Positions 1 through 6,802 of a DNA stretch of 7,679 nt are shown piece by piece (position 1 is the stretch's first letter; the number at the start of each line of letters is the position of its first letter). The notes under the pieces are model-generated. The model searched no databases. It was not told where the DNA came from and saw only the letters and a program-made list of their open reading frames with translations. Origin of the DNA: Gammaproteobacteria bacterium (GTDB taxonomy: Bacteria; Pseudomonadota; Gammaproteobacteria; Steroidobacterales; Steroidobacteraceae); assembly GCA_003156695.1 (NCBI GenBank), contig PMHN01000207.1, positions 8,051-15,729 on the forward strand. The letters are read 5' to 3'. Made by a program: the position numbers and the translations under genes.

Positions 1-1592
1 ATCGACGTGGTAGACGACTGGGGATACACGATCACGTCGTGGGATCCCGTGGCGACGTGGGGATCCACGAACCAGCCCGAGAACTGCGCCAGCGGCAGGA
101 ACAGGTCGGTGGCCGCGAGCGTGGTACTGCCGATCTGAAGATCCGTAACCCACTCGCCCGCGGAACGCGTGATATTCGACATCACGTAGCGCATCGCCGC
201 GTTGTAGGTGGCATTGCCCTGGAAGTCATCCTGCAGGCTCAGGCCAAAGCGCAGGTAGTTCGGTCCCATGGAGCTCTCGCGTGCGTCGAGCGCGAGTCCA
301 TAGCGGTTCTCGTCGCCGACCACCTGATAGTCGAGGGTGTCGAGCCCGCCCTGCCCATATAACGCCGTCACGCGGCGCGCCAGCGCATCCGGGTCGAGCG
401 GCTTGCCGGTCAGGTCCTTGAAGAGACTGTCGAGGGCGCTCGAGTAGCGCTCCGAGCCGGTGTCGGCCCTCACGAAATCGATGATCGGCGGCGGCCGGCG
501 CAGCGCGTCCCGCGCCGCGACGTAGCGGCGCATCTGCTGATCGCTCACGGCGAGCGCCGCGAGCTCGGAGGCATCCGCCCGCGCGGCCGCGGCGCCGATG
601 CTGATAATGCGGCTAACCACGCCGAAGTCAAAGGAGGAGGTGTCCCCAAGCGCCGGCTGGATGAGAATGTCCTTCGCCGTGAGTGTTGCCAGCTGCTGCT
701 CGGCATTGCGGCGGATCAGGATCGCCAGCATCTGGTTGGAGATTGCGGGCGCACTGTTGAGCTTGGCGCGTGGCAGCAGCGGGGCGCCAACGTCCACGAC
801 GATCAGCACGTCCACGCCCATGGCGCGCCCGATGTCGACCGGCACGTTGTCGGCAATACCCCCATCCACCAGCAGCCGTCCCTGCCGCTCGACCGGCGCG
901 AAGATTCCCGGCGCCGAAACGCTCGCGCGCATCGCGCTGGTAAGGTCCCCGGAGCCCATCACGACCGACTCGCCGCTCTCAAGATCGGTCGCCACCGCGC
1001 GGAATGGCGTCGGCAGGTCATCGAAGTTGGTGATGCGTACCACCGGCAGCGTCAGCTGCCGCAGCGTCTGGTTAAGCCGCTGGCCTTCGATCAGGCCCTT
1101 CGGCAGCACGATCTTGCCGCCGCGCAGCCCCAGCGGAAATTTCACCAGGAAGCTTTCGTCCTCCTGCTTGCGGCGCAGCGTCAGATCCTCGCGCGGTGGA
1201 CGGTCCCGAAAGGCGTCCTGCCAGTTGAGCGAGGTCATGACTTTCTCGATCTCGGTCGCCGAAAGACCGCTGGCGTACAACCCGCCGACGACCGCGCCCA
1301 TGCTCGTGCCGGCGATGGCATCGATCGGCACGTGCAGCTGCTCGAGAACCTTCAACACCCCGACGTGCGCGACCCCGCGCGCGCCACCGCCCGACAGCAC
1401 CAAGCCCACGCGCAGGCGATGCGGCGGCGGTGAGAATGGCACGGCGGAGAGGTTCAACGGCGCGCCGACATCCGGCACGGCTTGCGCATCGGTGACGACG
1501 GGCGCCGCGAGCCACTGAAGTGCGAGAAGTAAACCCCAAACCCCGGGGCGGGGCGTCGCCCGTGTCGAACTCACGGGTGAAGAATACAGCAT
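1..1592 (-). CDS. Patatin-like phospholipase with C-terminal POTRA/beta-barrel (PlpD-like, type Vd autotransporter), 3' end cut by window
   Basis: The minus-strand frame stays open from the ATG at 1592 to the left edge (530 codons, no stop). Residues 1-38 look like a signal peptide: a hydrophobic stretch near 18-32, then AQA as a likely cleavage site. The patatin domain spans about 60-340. It has the glycine-rich oxyanion loop SGGGARG (67-73), the nucleophile elbow GTSMG with Ser97, and the catalytic Asp243 in VDGGIADNVP. The 146-residue Ser-Asp distance fits the patatin dyad. Residues about 370-430 resemble a single POTRA linker, and alternating-strand sequence from 430 resembles the start of a Bac_surface_Ag/BamA-like barrel. 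By family knowledge such proteins secrete or display a lipase through their own barrel (P. aeruginosa PlpD). The start is uncertain: no Shine-Dalgarno is clear, and an in-frame GTG at 1574 would also leave the hydrophobic segment intact. Substrate is unknown. The barrel is inferred from a partial sequence. Confidence 0.9.
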   Translation of the reverse strand, partial: MLYSSPVSSTRATPRPGVWGLLLALQWLAAPVVTDAQAVPDVGAPLNLSAVPFSPPPHRLRVGLVLSGGGARGVAHVGVLKVLEQLHVPIDAIAGTSMGAVVGGLYASGLSATEIEKVMTSLNWQDAFRDRPPREDLTLRRKQEDESFLVKFPLGLRGGKIVLPKGLIEGQRLNQTLRQLTLPVVRITNFDDLPTPFRAVATDLESGESVVMGSGDLTSAMRASVSAPGIFAPVERQGRLLVDGGIADNVPVDIGRAMGVDVLIVVDVGAPLLPRAKLNSAPAISNQMLAILIRRNAEQQLATLTAKDILIQPALGDTSSFDFGVVSRIISIGAAAARADASELAALAVSDQQMRRYVAARDALRRPPPIIDFVRADTGSERYSSALDSLFKDLTGKPLDPDALARRVTALYGQGGLDTLDYQVVGDENRYGLALDARESSMGPNYLRFGLSLQDDFQGNATYNAAMRYVMSNITRSAGEWVTDLQIGSTTLAATDLFLPLAQFSGWFVDPHVATGSHDVIVYPQSSTTS

Positions 1593-1650
1593 GCCCGCGT
1601 ACACGCGTTAAGGCTCGCAGCCGGTCGGGGCCATCACGGATAATGAGCCC
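1593..1650. promoter_or_regulatory. Short divergent intergenic region between the patatin and PQQ-dehydrogenase genes
   Basis: These 58 bp must carry the 5' control signals of both divergent genes unless promoters lie inside coding sequence. On the plus strand GATAAT (1639-1644) matches five of six bases of a sigma70 -10 box, but no good -35 was found. A 5-bp inverted repeat with a 2-bp spacer (CGCGT-AC-ACGCG, 1596-1607) sits just upstream of the patatin ATG and could be an operator. All of this is inference from short motifs. Confidence 0.4.
1639..1644 (+). promoter_or_regulatory. Candidate -10 box (GATAAT) for the PQQ-dehydrogenase operon
   Basis: GATAAT differs from TATAAT at one base. 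Its 3' end is six bases before the ATG at 1651, so a promoter using it would start transcription at or within a base or two of the start codon and give a leaderless or near-leaderless mRNA. The bases 16-18 bp further upstream do not resemble TTGACA, so this is a weak call. The GC-rich background makes chance AT-rich hexamers less common but does not exclude one. Confidence 0.25.
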
Positions 1651-3489
1651 ATGAAAGTCTCGCAGGTCATCGCACGCTTGCTGTCCGCCCTCGGCTGGCT
1701 GCTGGCGGTGTGGCCGCTGCTTGGCCCGCAGCCTGCGGCCGCGCAGTCGCCGGTGGTCAGTGACTGGGGCTACTACGGGGGTGATGTGTTTGGCCGGCGC
1801 TTTTCAAGCCTCGACCAGATCACGCGCACCAACGTCAGGCAGCTCACTCTGGCCTGGAGCTATCGCACCGGTGAGCTCGGGTCGGGGCTCGCGCACGCCG
1901 ACCAGCTGACCTTCGAGGCCACACCGGTGCTCGCGTTCGGTCTTCTGTACCTGGAGACGGGAACCAACGTGGTGGTCGCGCTGGACCCGCAGAACGGCCG
2001 CCTGCGGTGGCGCTTCGATCCGCACATTGATCGCGGCCGCCAGTATGGCGAGCTCACTGCGCGTGGTGTAAGCGTGTGGGAAAGCAGCGTTTTTGGGGCG
2101 TCCGGCCCGTGCAAGCGGCGCGTGTTCGTCGGCACCCTGGATGCACGCCTCCTGGCCCTCGATGCCGACAGCGGTGAGCCCTGCAGGAACTTTGGCACCG
2201 GCGGCCAGGTGGATCTCGCGCAGGGAGTAACCTCGCCGCCCGCGATCTTCCGCAACGTGGTGATTGTGGGTTCCGCCAGCGGTGAGCGGCGCGCCGTGGC
2301 CGGCGGGCGCGGCATGGTCCGCGGTTACGACGCCATGAGCGGCGCGTTGCTGTGGTCCTTCGACCCGCCACCTGATGGGCAGGCGCGGCCCGCCAGCGCC
2401 CTCAATGCCTGGGGCGTGATGTCGGTGGACGTAGAGCACGGGCTGGTGCTGGTGCCGGCGGGGTCGGGCACCGGTCGCCTCGCCGACTCACTGCTGGCCG
2501 TGGAGGCGACCAGCGGGCGGCTGGTGTGGGCGCAGCAGCTGGTACACCAGGATCTGTGGGGCTTCGACCTCGCGGCGCAGCCAGTGCTCGGCGATGTCGA
2601 GTTGAATGGCGTGCCGGTGCCGGCGGTGATCGAAGCAACCAGGACCGGCATGTTGTATGTGTTCGATCGGGTGCACGGCGAGCCGCTCTTCCCGATCACC
2701 GAGAAACCGGTGCCCGCAAGTCTCGTGCCGGGCGTAGCGGCCGCCCCGACCCAGCCATTCTCTTCCCTGCCCGCGCTGGTGTCACAGCGCGCGCTACAGC
2801 CTGATGATGCCTGGGGCATCACCTTCTGGGATCGCAGTTCGTGCCGCAGCCGCATCGCGGCGCTTCACAACGAAGGAATATTCACCCCGCCCGACCCGCG
2901 CGGCACAGTGCTGTCGCCGGGGTACCTGGGCGGTGTTGACTGGGGCGGCGTGGTGTTCGATGAGCAGCGCCAGCGCGTGATCGCGGCGGTCAATCAGCTG
3001 CCCATGGTTGCAAGCGCGCCCGCGCAGTACCCCGTGCGGCCTGAGGCATTGCTCTCGCCCTGGGGCCTGCCATGCACGGCGCCGCCGTGGGGTACGCTGG
3101 TGAGTGTGGACCTGCCTCACCAGCGCATTGTCTGGCAGGTACCCCTCGGCTCCAGCACCGGTGTGACGCCGTGGTGGCTGCCGGCACGCGACTTCGGCAT
3201 GCCCAACATGGGCGGACCGATTGCCACCGCCGGCGACCTGGTGTTCGTCGCGGCCGCGACCGACAGCTTCCTGCGTGCCTTCGACATCGAGACCGGACGC
3301 GAACTGTGGAAGTACCCTCTGCCTGCCGGTGGCCAGGCGACACCCATGACGTACCGTGCCGGACCCACGCATCACCAGTACGTGGTCATCAGCGCCGGCG
3401 GCGACGCTGCACTTGGAACCCCGCGTGGGGATTACGTCTTGGCCTTTGCCCTGCCAGAGACGGCAGCGGCGCGCAAGTCCGCGGAGTAA
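1651..3489 (+). CDS. Secreted PQQ-dependent dehydrogenase-like beta-propeller protein with altered active-site positions
   Basis: 612 residues. Residues 1-31 form a signal peptide (hydrophobic 10-25, cleavage likely after AAA at 29-31), so the product is periplasmic; the five N-terminal membrane helices of E. coli Gcd are absent. The rest is an eight-bladed quinoprotein propeller with repeated blade motifs such as ALDPQNGRLRW (110-120), GYDAMSGALLW (225-235) and AFDIETGRELW (543-553). The C-terminal stretch around PAGGQATPMTY (558-568) and VVISAGG (578-584) matches the membrane glucose dehydrogenase family closely. Cys pairs 154/178 and 398/475 match family cysteines and may form disulfides. 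There is no CxxCH haem motif and no adjacent Cys-Cys. Trp254 matches the tryptophan under PQQ, but Gly304 stands where the catalytic Asp is expected, Arg331 replaces the Gcd lysine, and Asp585 replaces a family His. Family membership is firm; glucose or alcohol oxidation is not supported. Confidence 0.88.
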   Translation: MKVSQVIARLLSALGWLLAVWPLLGPQPAAAQSPVVSDWGYYGGDVFGRRFSSLDQITRTNVRQLTLAWSYRTGELGSGLAHADQLTFEATPVLAFGLLYLETGTNVVVALDPQNGRLRWRFDPHIDRGRQYGELTARGVSVWESSVFGASGPCKRRVFVGTLDARLLALDADSGEPCRNFGTGGQVDLAQGVTSPPAIFRNVVIVGSASGERRAVAGGRGMVRGYDAMSGALLWSFDPPPDGQARPASALNAWGVMSVDVEHGLVLVPAGSGTGRLADSLLAVEATSGRLVWAQQLVHQDLWGFDLAAQPVLGDVELNGVPVPAVIEATRTGMLYVFDRVHGEPLFPITEKPVPASLVPGVAAAPTQPFSSLPALVSQRALQPDDAWGITFWDRSSCRSRIAALHNEGIFTPPDPRGTVLSPGYLGGVDWGGVVFDEQRQRVIAAVNQLPMVASAPAQYPVRPEALLSPWGLPCTAPPWGTLVSVDLPHQRIVWQVPLGSSTGVTPWWLPARDFGMPNMGGPIATAGDLVFVAAATDSFLRAFDIETGRELWKYPLPAGGQATPMTYRAGPTHHQYVVISAGGDAALGTPRGDYVLAFALPETAAARKSAE

Positions 3490-3492
3490 GGA
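3483..3492 (+). promoter_or_regulatory. Ribosome binding site inside the end of the PQQ-dehydrogenase gene
   Basis: GGAG at 3483-3486 lies six bases before the ATG at 3493 and overlaps the last codons and stop of the upstream gene. A second purine run, AAGGA (3488-3492), abuts the start codon and is too close to be the main site. The arrangement supports the ATG at 3493 as the start and indicates translational coupling. Confidence 0.55.
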
Positions 3493-4224
3493 ATGTTGTT
3501 ACTGATCCTCTCGGTTCTCATCCAGGCCGGCCTCATCGTGCACGTGATCAAGACCGGCCGTAACCAGCTGTGGATCTGGGCACTCATCCTGCTGCCGCTT
3601 GCCGGACCGCTGGCGTACGTCGCGGTCGAGATCCTGCCGGACCTGTTCCGCAGCCGCACCGCGCAGCGCACTGCGCGCGGCTTCAAGAAAGCCATGGATC
3701 CGACTGCCGACCTGCGCCGCTACGAGGGTGAAACGCGCGTCGCCGGCAACGTCGCCAGTCGCCAGCGCTACGCCGAGGAACTCGTGCGGCATGAGCGTTA
3801 CGACGAGGCCATCGCCCAATACACCCAGGCTCTCACCGGCCTCTACGAGCACGACCCGAACCTGATGCTGGGGCTGGCGCAGGCGCAGTTCAGCAAAGGC
3901 GACGCACGCGCCGCGCGCACGACCCTCGATGAGCTCATTGCCAGTAATCCCGACTTCCGCTCACCGGCGGGACACCTGCTGTATGCGCGGGCGCTCGAGA
4001 CGGAAGGCAACGCCGCCAAAGCCCTCGAGGAATACAGCGTGGTCGCTCCCGCGTATCCCGGTGCCGAAGCGGCAGTGCGCTACGCACAGCTGCTGCAGGT
4101 CCAGGGCAGGAAGGCCGAGGCGCAGAAAGTGGCGCGCGAGTTGCTCGATCAGGCGCGCATCTCACCGGCGCACTATCGGCGCGCCCAAAAAGAGTGGCTG
4201 GACGCCGCCCAGCGCTTGTTATAG
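3493..4224 (+). CDS. PLDc_N-type membrane anchor fused to a TPR domain
   Basis: 243 residues. Two hydrophobic helices (about 2-18 and 26-47) joined by a short KTGRNQ turn resemble the PLDc_N (phospholipase D nuclease N-terminal) two-helix anchor. No HKD catalytic motif follows, so this is not a phospholipase. After a basic linker (52-67), residues about 88-222 form four helix-turn-helix TPR-like units, for example RYDEAIAQYTQAL (102-114), GDARAARTTLDELI (136-149), GNAAKALEEYSVV (172-184) and GRKAEAQKVARELL (205-218). The ATG lies 3 bp after the stop of the PQQ-type gene, and the end of that gene supplies GGAG (3483-3486), so the two are probably co-transcribed and translationally coupled. The role is unknown. 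TPRs usually bind partner proteins, so it may help assemble or anchor an envelope complex; this is inference. Confidence 0.85.
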   Translation: MLLLILSVLIQAGLIVHVIKTGRNQLWIWALILLPLAGPLAYVAVEILPDLFRSRTAQRTARGFKKAMDPTADLRRYEGETRVAGNVASRQRYAEELVRHERYDEAIAQYTQALTGLYEHDPNLMLGLAQAQFSKGDARAARTTLDELIASNPDFRSPAGHLLYARALETEGNAAKALEEYSVVAPAYPGAEAAVRYAQLLQVQGRKAEAQKVARELLDQARISPAHYRRAQKEWLDAAQRLL

Positions 4225-5322
4225 CGCCCGCGGCGCCGGGATCTGCTGGGTGATGCAGTGGATGTTGCCGCCGCCGAGGAGAATCTCCCGCGCCGGCACA
4301 CCGACCACCCGGCGCCCCGGGAACAGACGCTTGAGACGCCGCGCGGCAAGCGAGTCGGTGCGCGGGTCGAGAAGCGGCATCAGCACGCCGCGGTTCGCGA
4401 TGTAGAAGTTGACGTAGCTGGCGGCGAGGCGCTCGCCGGCCTCGCGCACCTTGGCGCCCGCGCGTGCGGCGAGCCCGCGCGCCTCGCGCAAACGCATGCG
4501 CAAGGGACCGGGCATCGGCAGCCGCACGACCTCGAGGCGCCGGCCGCGCGCATCGCGAGCCTCGCGCAGTCGCTCCCAGGCATCGAGCGAGATCGCGTAC
4601 TGCGGATCGCGGCGCTGGTCGCACCAGGTGAGGCACACCACCCCCGGACGGACGAAACACGCGAGGTTGTCGATGTGGCCGTCGGTTTCGTCGTTGAACA
4701 CGCCCTTCCCCAGCCAGATGACCTGACTGACGCCGAGGTAGTCGCGCAGGCGCCGCTCGATTGCGCGACGACCAAGCCGCGGATTGCGGTTCGGATTCAG
4801 CAGGCACTCCTCGGTCACGAGCGCCGTGCCCTGGCCATCGACGTGAATGGCGCCACCTTCATTAATGATGGGCGCACGGTAATGCGCGAGGCCCTCGATC
4901 TGGAGCACCTTGCGCGCCACCAGCTCGTCCTGGTCCCACGGAAAATACAGCCCGCCGTCAAGCCCGCCCCAGGCGTTGAAATGCCAGTCAACGCCGCGCA
5001 CGCTGCCGCGGTCGTTCACGACGCACGTGGGTCCCACATCGCGCATCCAGCAGTCATCGTGCGCCAGCGCTACCAGCCGCACGTTCTCAGCAAGGAGCGC
5101 GCGCGCACTACTGAAGTTGACTGCGGAGACGCCGACCGTCACTGGCTCAAAGCGCGCGATGCTGCGCGCCACCTGCGCGAAGGCGAGTTGCGCCGGGCGC
5201 GCCGCCGCGCGCCAGTTGTCCGGCCGCTCGGGCCACAGCATCCAGCACCCGGCGTGCGGCTCGAATTCACCCGGCATGCGGAAGCCATCCGCAGCGGGCG
5301 TGCTCGCAAGCGCGCGCGTCAT
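4219..5322 (-). CDS. aguA: Agmatine deiminase (agmatine iminohydrolase, AguA family)
   Basis: 367 residues, the usual family length. The enzyme hydrolyses agmatine to N-carbamoylputrescine and ammonia, the first step of the agmatine-to-putrescine route in the cytosol. It has the family landmarks in order: WPERPDNW (30-37), WMRDVGPT (92-99, catalytic Asp95), DWHFNAWGG (112-120), EGGAIHVDGQGT (155-166), TEECLLNPNRNP (170-181), GHIDN with His216 and Asp218, and GGGNIHCITQQ (350-360) with the nucleophile Cys356. All the guanidino-modifying-enzyme catalytic residues are present. The ATG at 5322 overlaps the TGA of the upstream permease (ATGA); the frame stays open much further upstream, but only across the permease gene. 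Its stop overlaps the end of the convergent TPR gene. N-carbamoylputrescine amidase (aguB), often a neighbour, is not in the window. Peptidyl-arginine deiminases are related, but the length and motifs fit the agmatine enzyme. Confidence 0.93.
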   Translation of the reverse strand: MTRALASTPAADGFRMPGEFEPHAGCWMLWPERPDNWRAAARPAQLAFAQVARSIARFEPVTVGVSAVNFSSARALLAENVRLVALAHDDCWMRDVGPTCVVNDRGSVRGVDWHFNAWGGLDGGLYFPWDQDELVARKVLQIEGLAHYRAPIINEGGAIHVDGQGTALVTEECLLNPNRNPRLGRRAIERRLRDYLGVSQVIWLGKGVFNDETDGHIDNLACFVRPGVVCLTWCDQRRDPQYAISLDAWERLREARDARGRRLEVVRLPMPGPLRMRLREARGLAARAGAKVREAGERLAASYVNFYIANRGVLMPLLDPRTDSLAARRLKRLFPGRRVVGVPAREILLGGGNIHCITQQIPAPRAL

Positions 5323-6770
5323 TGCCGCAGGTGGCTGTGCCGGAACCCGTAGAAGGCGTAGATGGACATGCCGAGGGCGGTCCAGAGCACCAGCCGGATC
5401 CAGGTGCCGTTGGATAGGAACAGCGTCATGCCGAGGCACCACACCGCGCCCAGCACGCAGGTGAACGGCGCCCACGGCACGCGAAATGGGCGGTACGCGT
5501 CCGGGCGCGTCTTGCGCAGCACCAGCACGCCCAGACACACCACGGCGAACGCCAGCAGGATGCCGATGGAGATGAGGTCGGCGAGTATATCCAGCGGGAA
5601 AACCGCCGCGATCAGCGCCGCAAAGACGCCGGTAATCACGGTGGATACGTGCGGGGTCTTGTAGCGCGGATGACACCGGCTCATCGCTTTGGGTAACAGG
5701 CCATCGTCCGCCATCGACAGGAGAATGCGCGGCTGGCCCAGGAGTGAAGTGAGAATGACGGAGGTCATGCCCGCGATGACGCCCACCTTGACGAACCATG
5801 AGAGCCACGCGAGCTGCGGGTGGGCGTCGAGCACCACCGCGACCGGCGCGTCGGAGTCGAGCTTCTGGTACGGCACCATGCCGGTCATGATCGAGGACAT
5901 CGCGACATACAACACCGCGGAGATCAGGAGCGCGCCGATGATCCCGATCGGCAGATCACGCTGCGGGTTGCGCGCCTCGAGCGCGGTGGTCGAAGCGGTG
6001 TCGAAGCCGACATAGGAGAAAAAGATAATGGCCGCACCCTGGATCACGCCGCTCAAGCCGAAGTGGCCGAAAGTCCCGGTGTTGGGAGGCACGTACGGCC
6101 TCCAGTTGGAGGTGTCTACGTAGGCAAGACCCGCGACGACGACGATGACAATGATCCCGACCTTGAGGGATACCATGATGGTGTTGGCGCCGGCGGACCA
6201 GCGCACGCCCACGTACAGCAGCCAGGTCATGGCGGCGATGATGAGTACGGCCGGCACGTTGACGTAGGCGCCGGTAGCGATGACGTGGTCGTGCGCGTCG
6301 AGCCCGAGCGGCGCATTGACCAGCGCCGCCGGCAGATGGATGTGGGCATCCCCCAGGAGACTCACCACGTACGCCGACCAGCTCACCGCCACCGCCGAAG
6401 CGGAAATCGCGTATTCGAGCAGCAGGTTCCAGCCGATGAACCAGGCTATCGCCTCACCAAGCGTCGCGTAGGTGTAACTGTAGGCGCTGCCGGGCACGGG
6501 CAGAAAGGCCGCAAATTCCGAGTAACACAGCGCGGCGAGTCCGCCGCCGATCGCGGCGATCAAAAGCGACAGCGTGATCGCAGGTCCCGCATGCAGGGCC
6601 GCGACCGTGCCGGTGAGCACAAAAATACCCGAGCCGATGGTGGCGCCCAGACCAATCGCGACGAGCGCCGGTGCGCTTAAGACCTGCTTCAAGCGGCTCT
6701 TGTCCGCCGACCCGACCGGATCGATGGGCCGTACGGCGAGCAGCTGCCGCAGAATTGACTGTTTATTCAT
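5319..6770 (-). CDS. APC-superfamily amino-acid permease, cationic amino acid transporter (CAT) type
   Basis: 483 residues from the ATG at 6770, with about 12 hydrophobic segments in the inner membrane. Diagnostic APC motifs are ATIGSGIFVLTG (43-54) in the unwound first helix, SYVGFDTASTTALEARNP (252-269), PRILLSMADDGLLP (347-360) and the cytoplasmic loop YRPFRVPWAP (426-435). These point to the CAT branch, which carries cationic or other amino acids by proton symport. The ATGA overlap with the agmatine deiminase gene suggests it imports agmatine, arginine or a related amine, but the substrate cannot be read from sequence. Start choice is unsettled: in-frame ATGs also exist at 6782 (MSGTMNKQ) and 6824, and none has a good Shine-Dalgarno. 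I prefer 6770 because MNKQSILRQLLAVRPID resembles the normal short N-terminus. A 19-bp tandem repeat spans this start. Confidence 0.9.
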   Translation of the reverse strand: MNKQSILRQLLAVRPIDPVGSADKSRLKQVLSAPALVAIGLGATIGSGIFVLTGTVAALHAGPAITLSLLIAAIGGGLAALCYSEFAAFLPVPGSAYSYTYATLGEAIAWFIGWNLLLEYAISASAVAVSWSAYVVSLLGDAHIHLPAALVNAPLGLDAHDHVIATGAYVNVPAVLIIAAMTWLLYVGVRWSAGANTIMVSLKVGIIVIVVVAGLAYVDTSNWRPYVPPNTGTFGHFGLSGVIQGAAIIFFSYVGFDTASTTALEARNPQRDLPIGIIGALLISAVLYVAMSSIMTGMVPYQKLDSDAPVAVVLDAHPQLAWLSWFVKVGVIAGMTSVILTSLLGQPRILLSMADDGLLPKAMSRCHPRYKTPHVSTVITGVFAALIAAVFPLDILADLISIGILLAFAVVCLGVLVLRKTRPDAYRPFRVPWAPFTCVLGAVWCLGMTLFLSNGTWIRLVLWTALGMSIYAFYGFRHSHLRQ

Positions 6771-6801
6771 GGTGCCGGACATGATTCGTGGCGCCGGACA
6801 T
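6763..6801 (-). CDS. Possible 12-codon leader peptide ahead of and overlapping the permease start
   Basis: The ATG at 6801 is preceded on the minus strand by a purine-rich stretch (GGGAAAAGAG, ending four bases before it), the only Shine-Dalgarno-like sequence in this leader. Translation from it would give MSGATNHVRHHE and stop at a TAA (6765-6763) just past the permease ATG (6770-6768), a geometry that permits re-initiation. It shows no attenuator-like run of a single amino acid apart from two adjacent His. It could equally be a by-product of the 19-bp duplication. Confidence 0.25.
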   Translation of the reverse strand: MSGATNHVRHHE

Positions 6802-6802
6802 G
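6765..6802 (-). repeat. 19-bp tandem duplication across the permease translation start
   Basis: Two directly adjoining 19-bp units (6765-6783 and 6784-6802) match at 17 of 19 bases; the differences fall at the fifth and ninth plus-strand positions of the unit. Read on the minus strand each unit begins CATGTCCGGC, so each contains an ATG. The 19-bp length is not a multiple of three, so the upstream copy's ATG (6801) is in a different frame from the permease. The proximal unit supplies the in-frame ATGs at 6782 and 6770. Confidence 0.85.

Noticed and set aside
44..66. Repeated GGATCC-containing sequence near the left edge
   Set aside because: The copies lie within coding sequence of the barrel domain and are too short to be more than coincidence.
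598..1518. Long plus-strand open frame (306 codons) opposite the patatin gene
   Set aside because: It is antisense to a gene with intact catalytic motifs; its product is Ser/Arg/Pro-rich with no recognisable domain, as expected for a shadow frame in GC-rich DNA.
1651..3489. Quinohaemoprotein or methanol dehydrogenase assignment for the PQQ-type protein
   Set aside because: There is no CxxCH motif and no adjacent cysteine pair, and the C-terminal motifs fit the glucose/soluble PQQ dehydrogenase group instead.
4226..4241. GC-rich near-palindrome after the TPR gene as a terminator
   Set aside because: The stem is only about four pairs, there is no T-run, and it lies inside the deiminase coding sequence.
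4258..5352. Plus-strand open frame of 364 codons opposite the agmatine deiminase
   Set aside because: It lies antisense to a fully motif-complete deiminase; composition is low-complexity and no family is recognisable.
5323..5808. N-terminal extension of the agmatine deiminase to 529 residues
   Set aside because: The extra residues come from reading the permease gene in another frame; homology begins just after the ATG at 5322.
5820..6680. Plus-strand open frame of 286 codons opposite the permease
   Set aside because: The product is an Asp/Arg/His/Gly-rich hydrophilic sequence mirroring the hydrophobic permease codons; it is a shadow.
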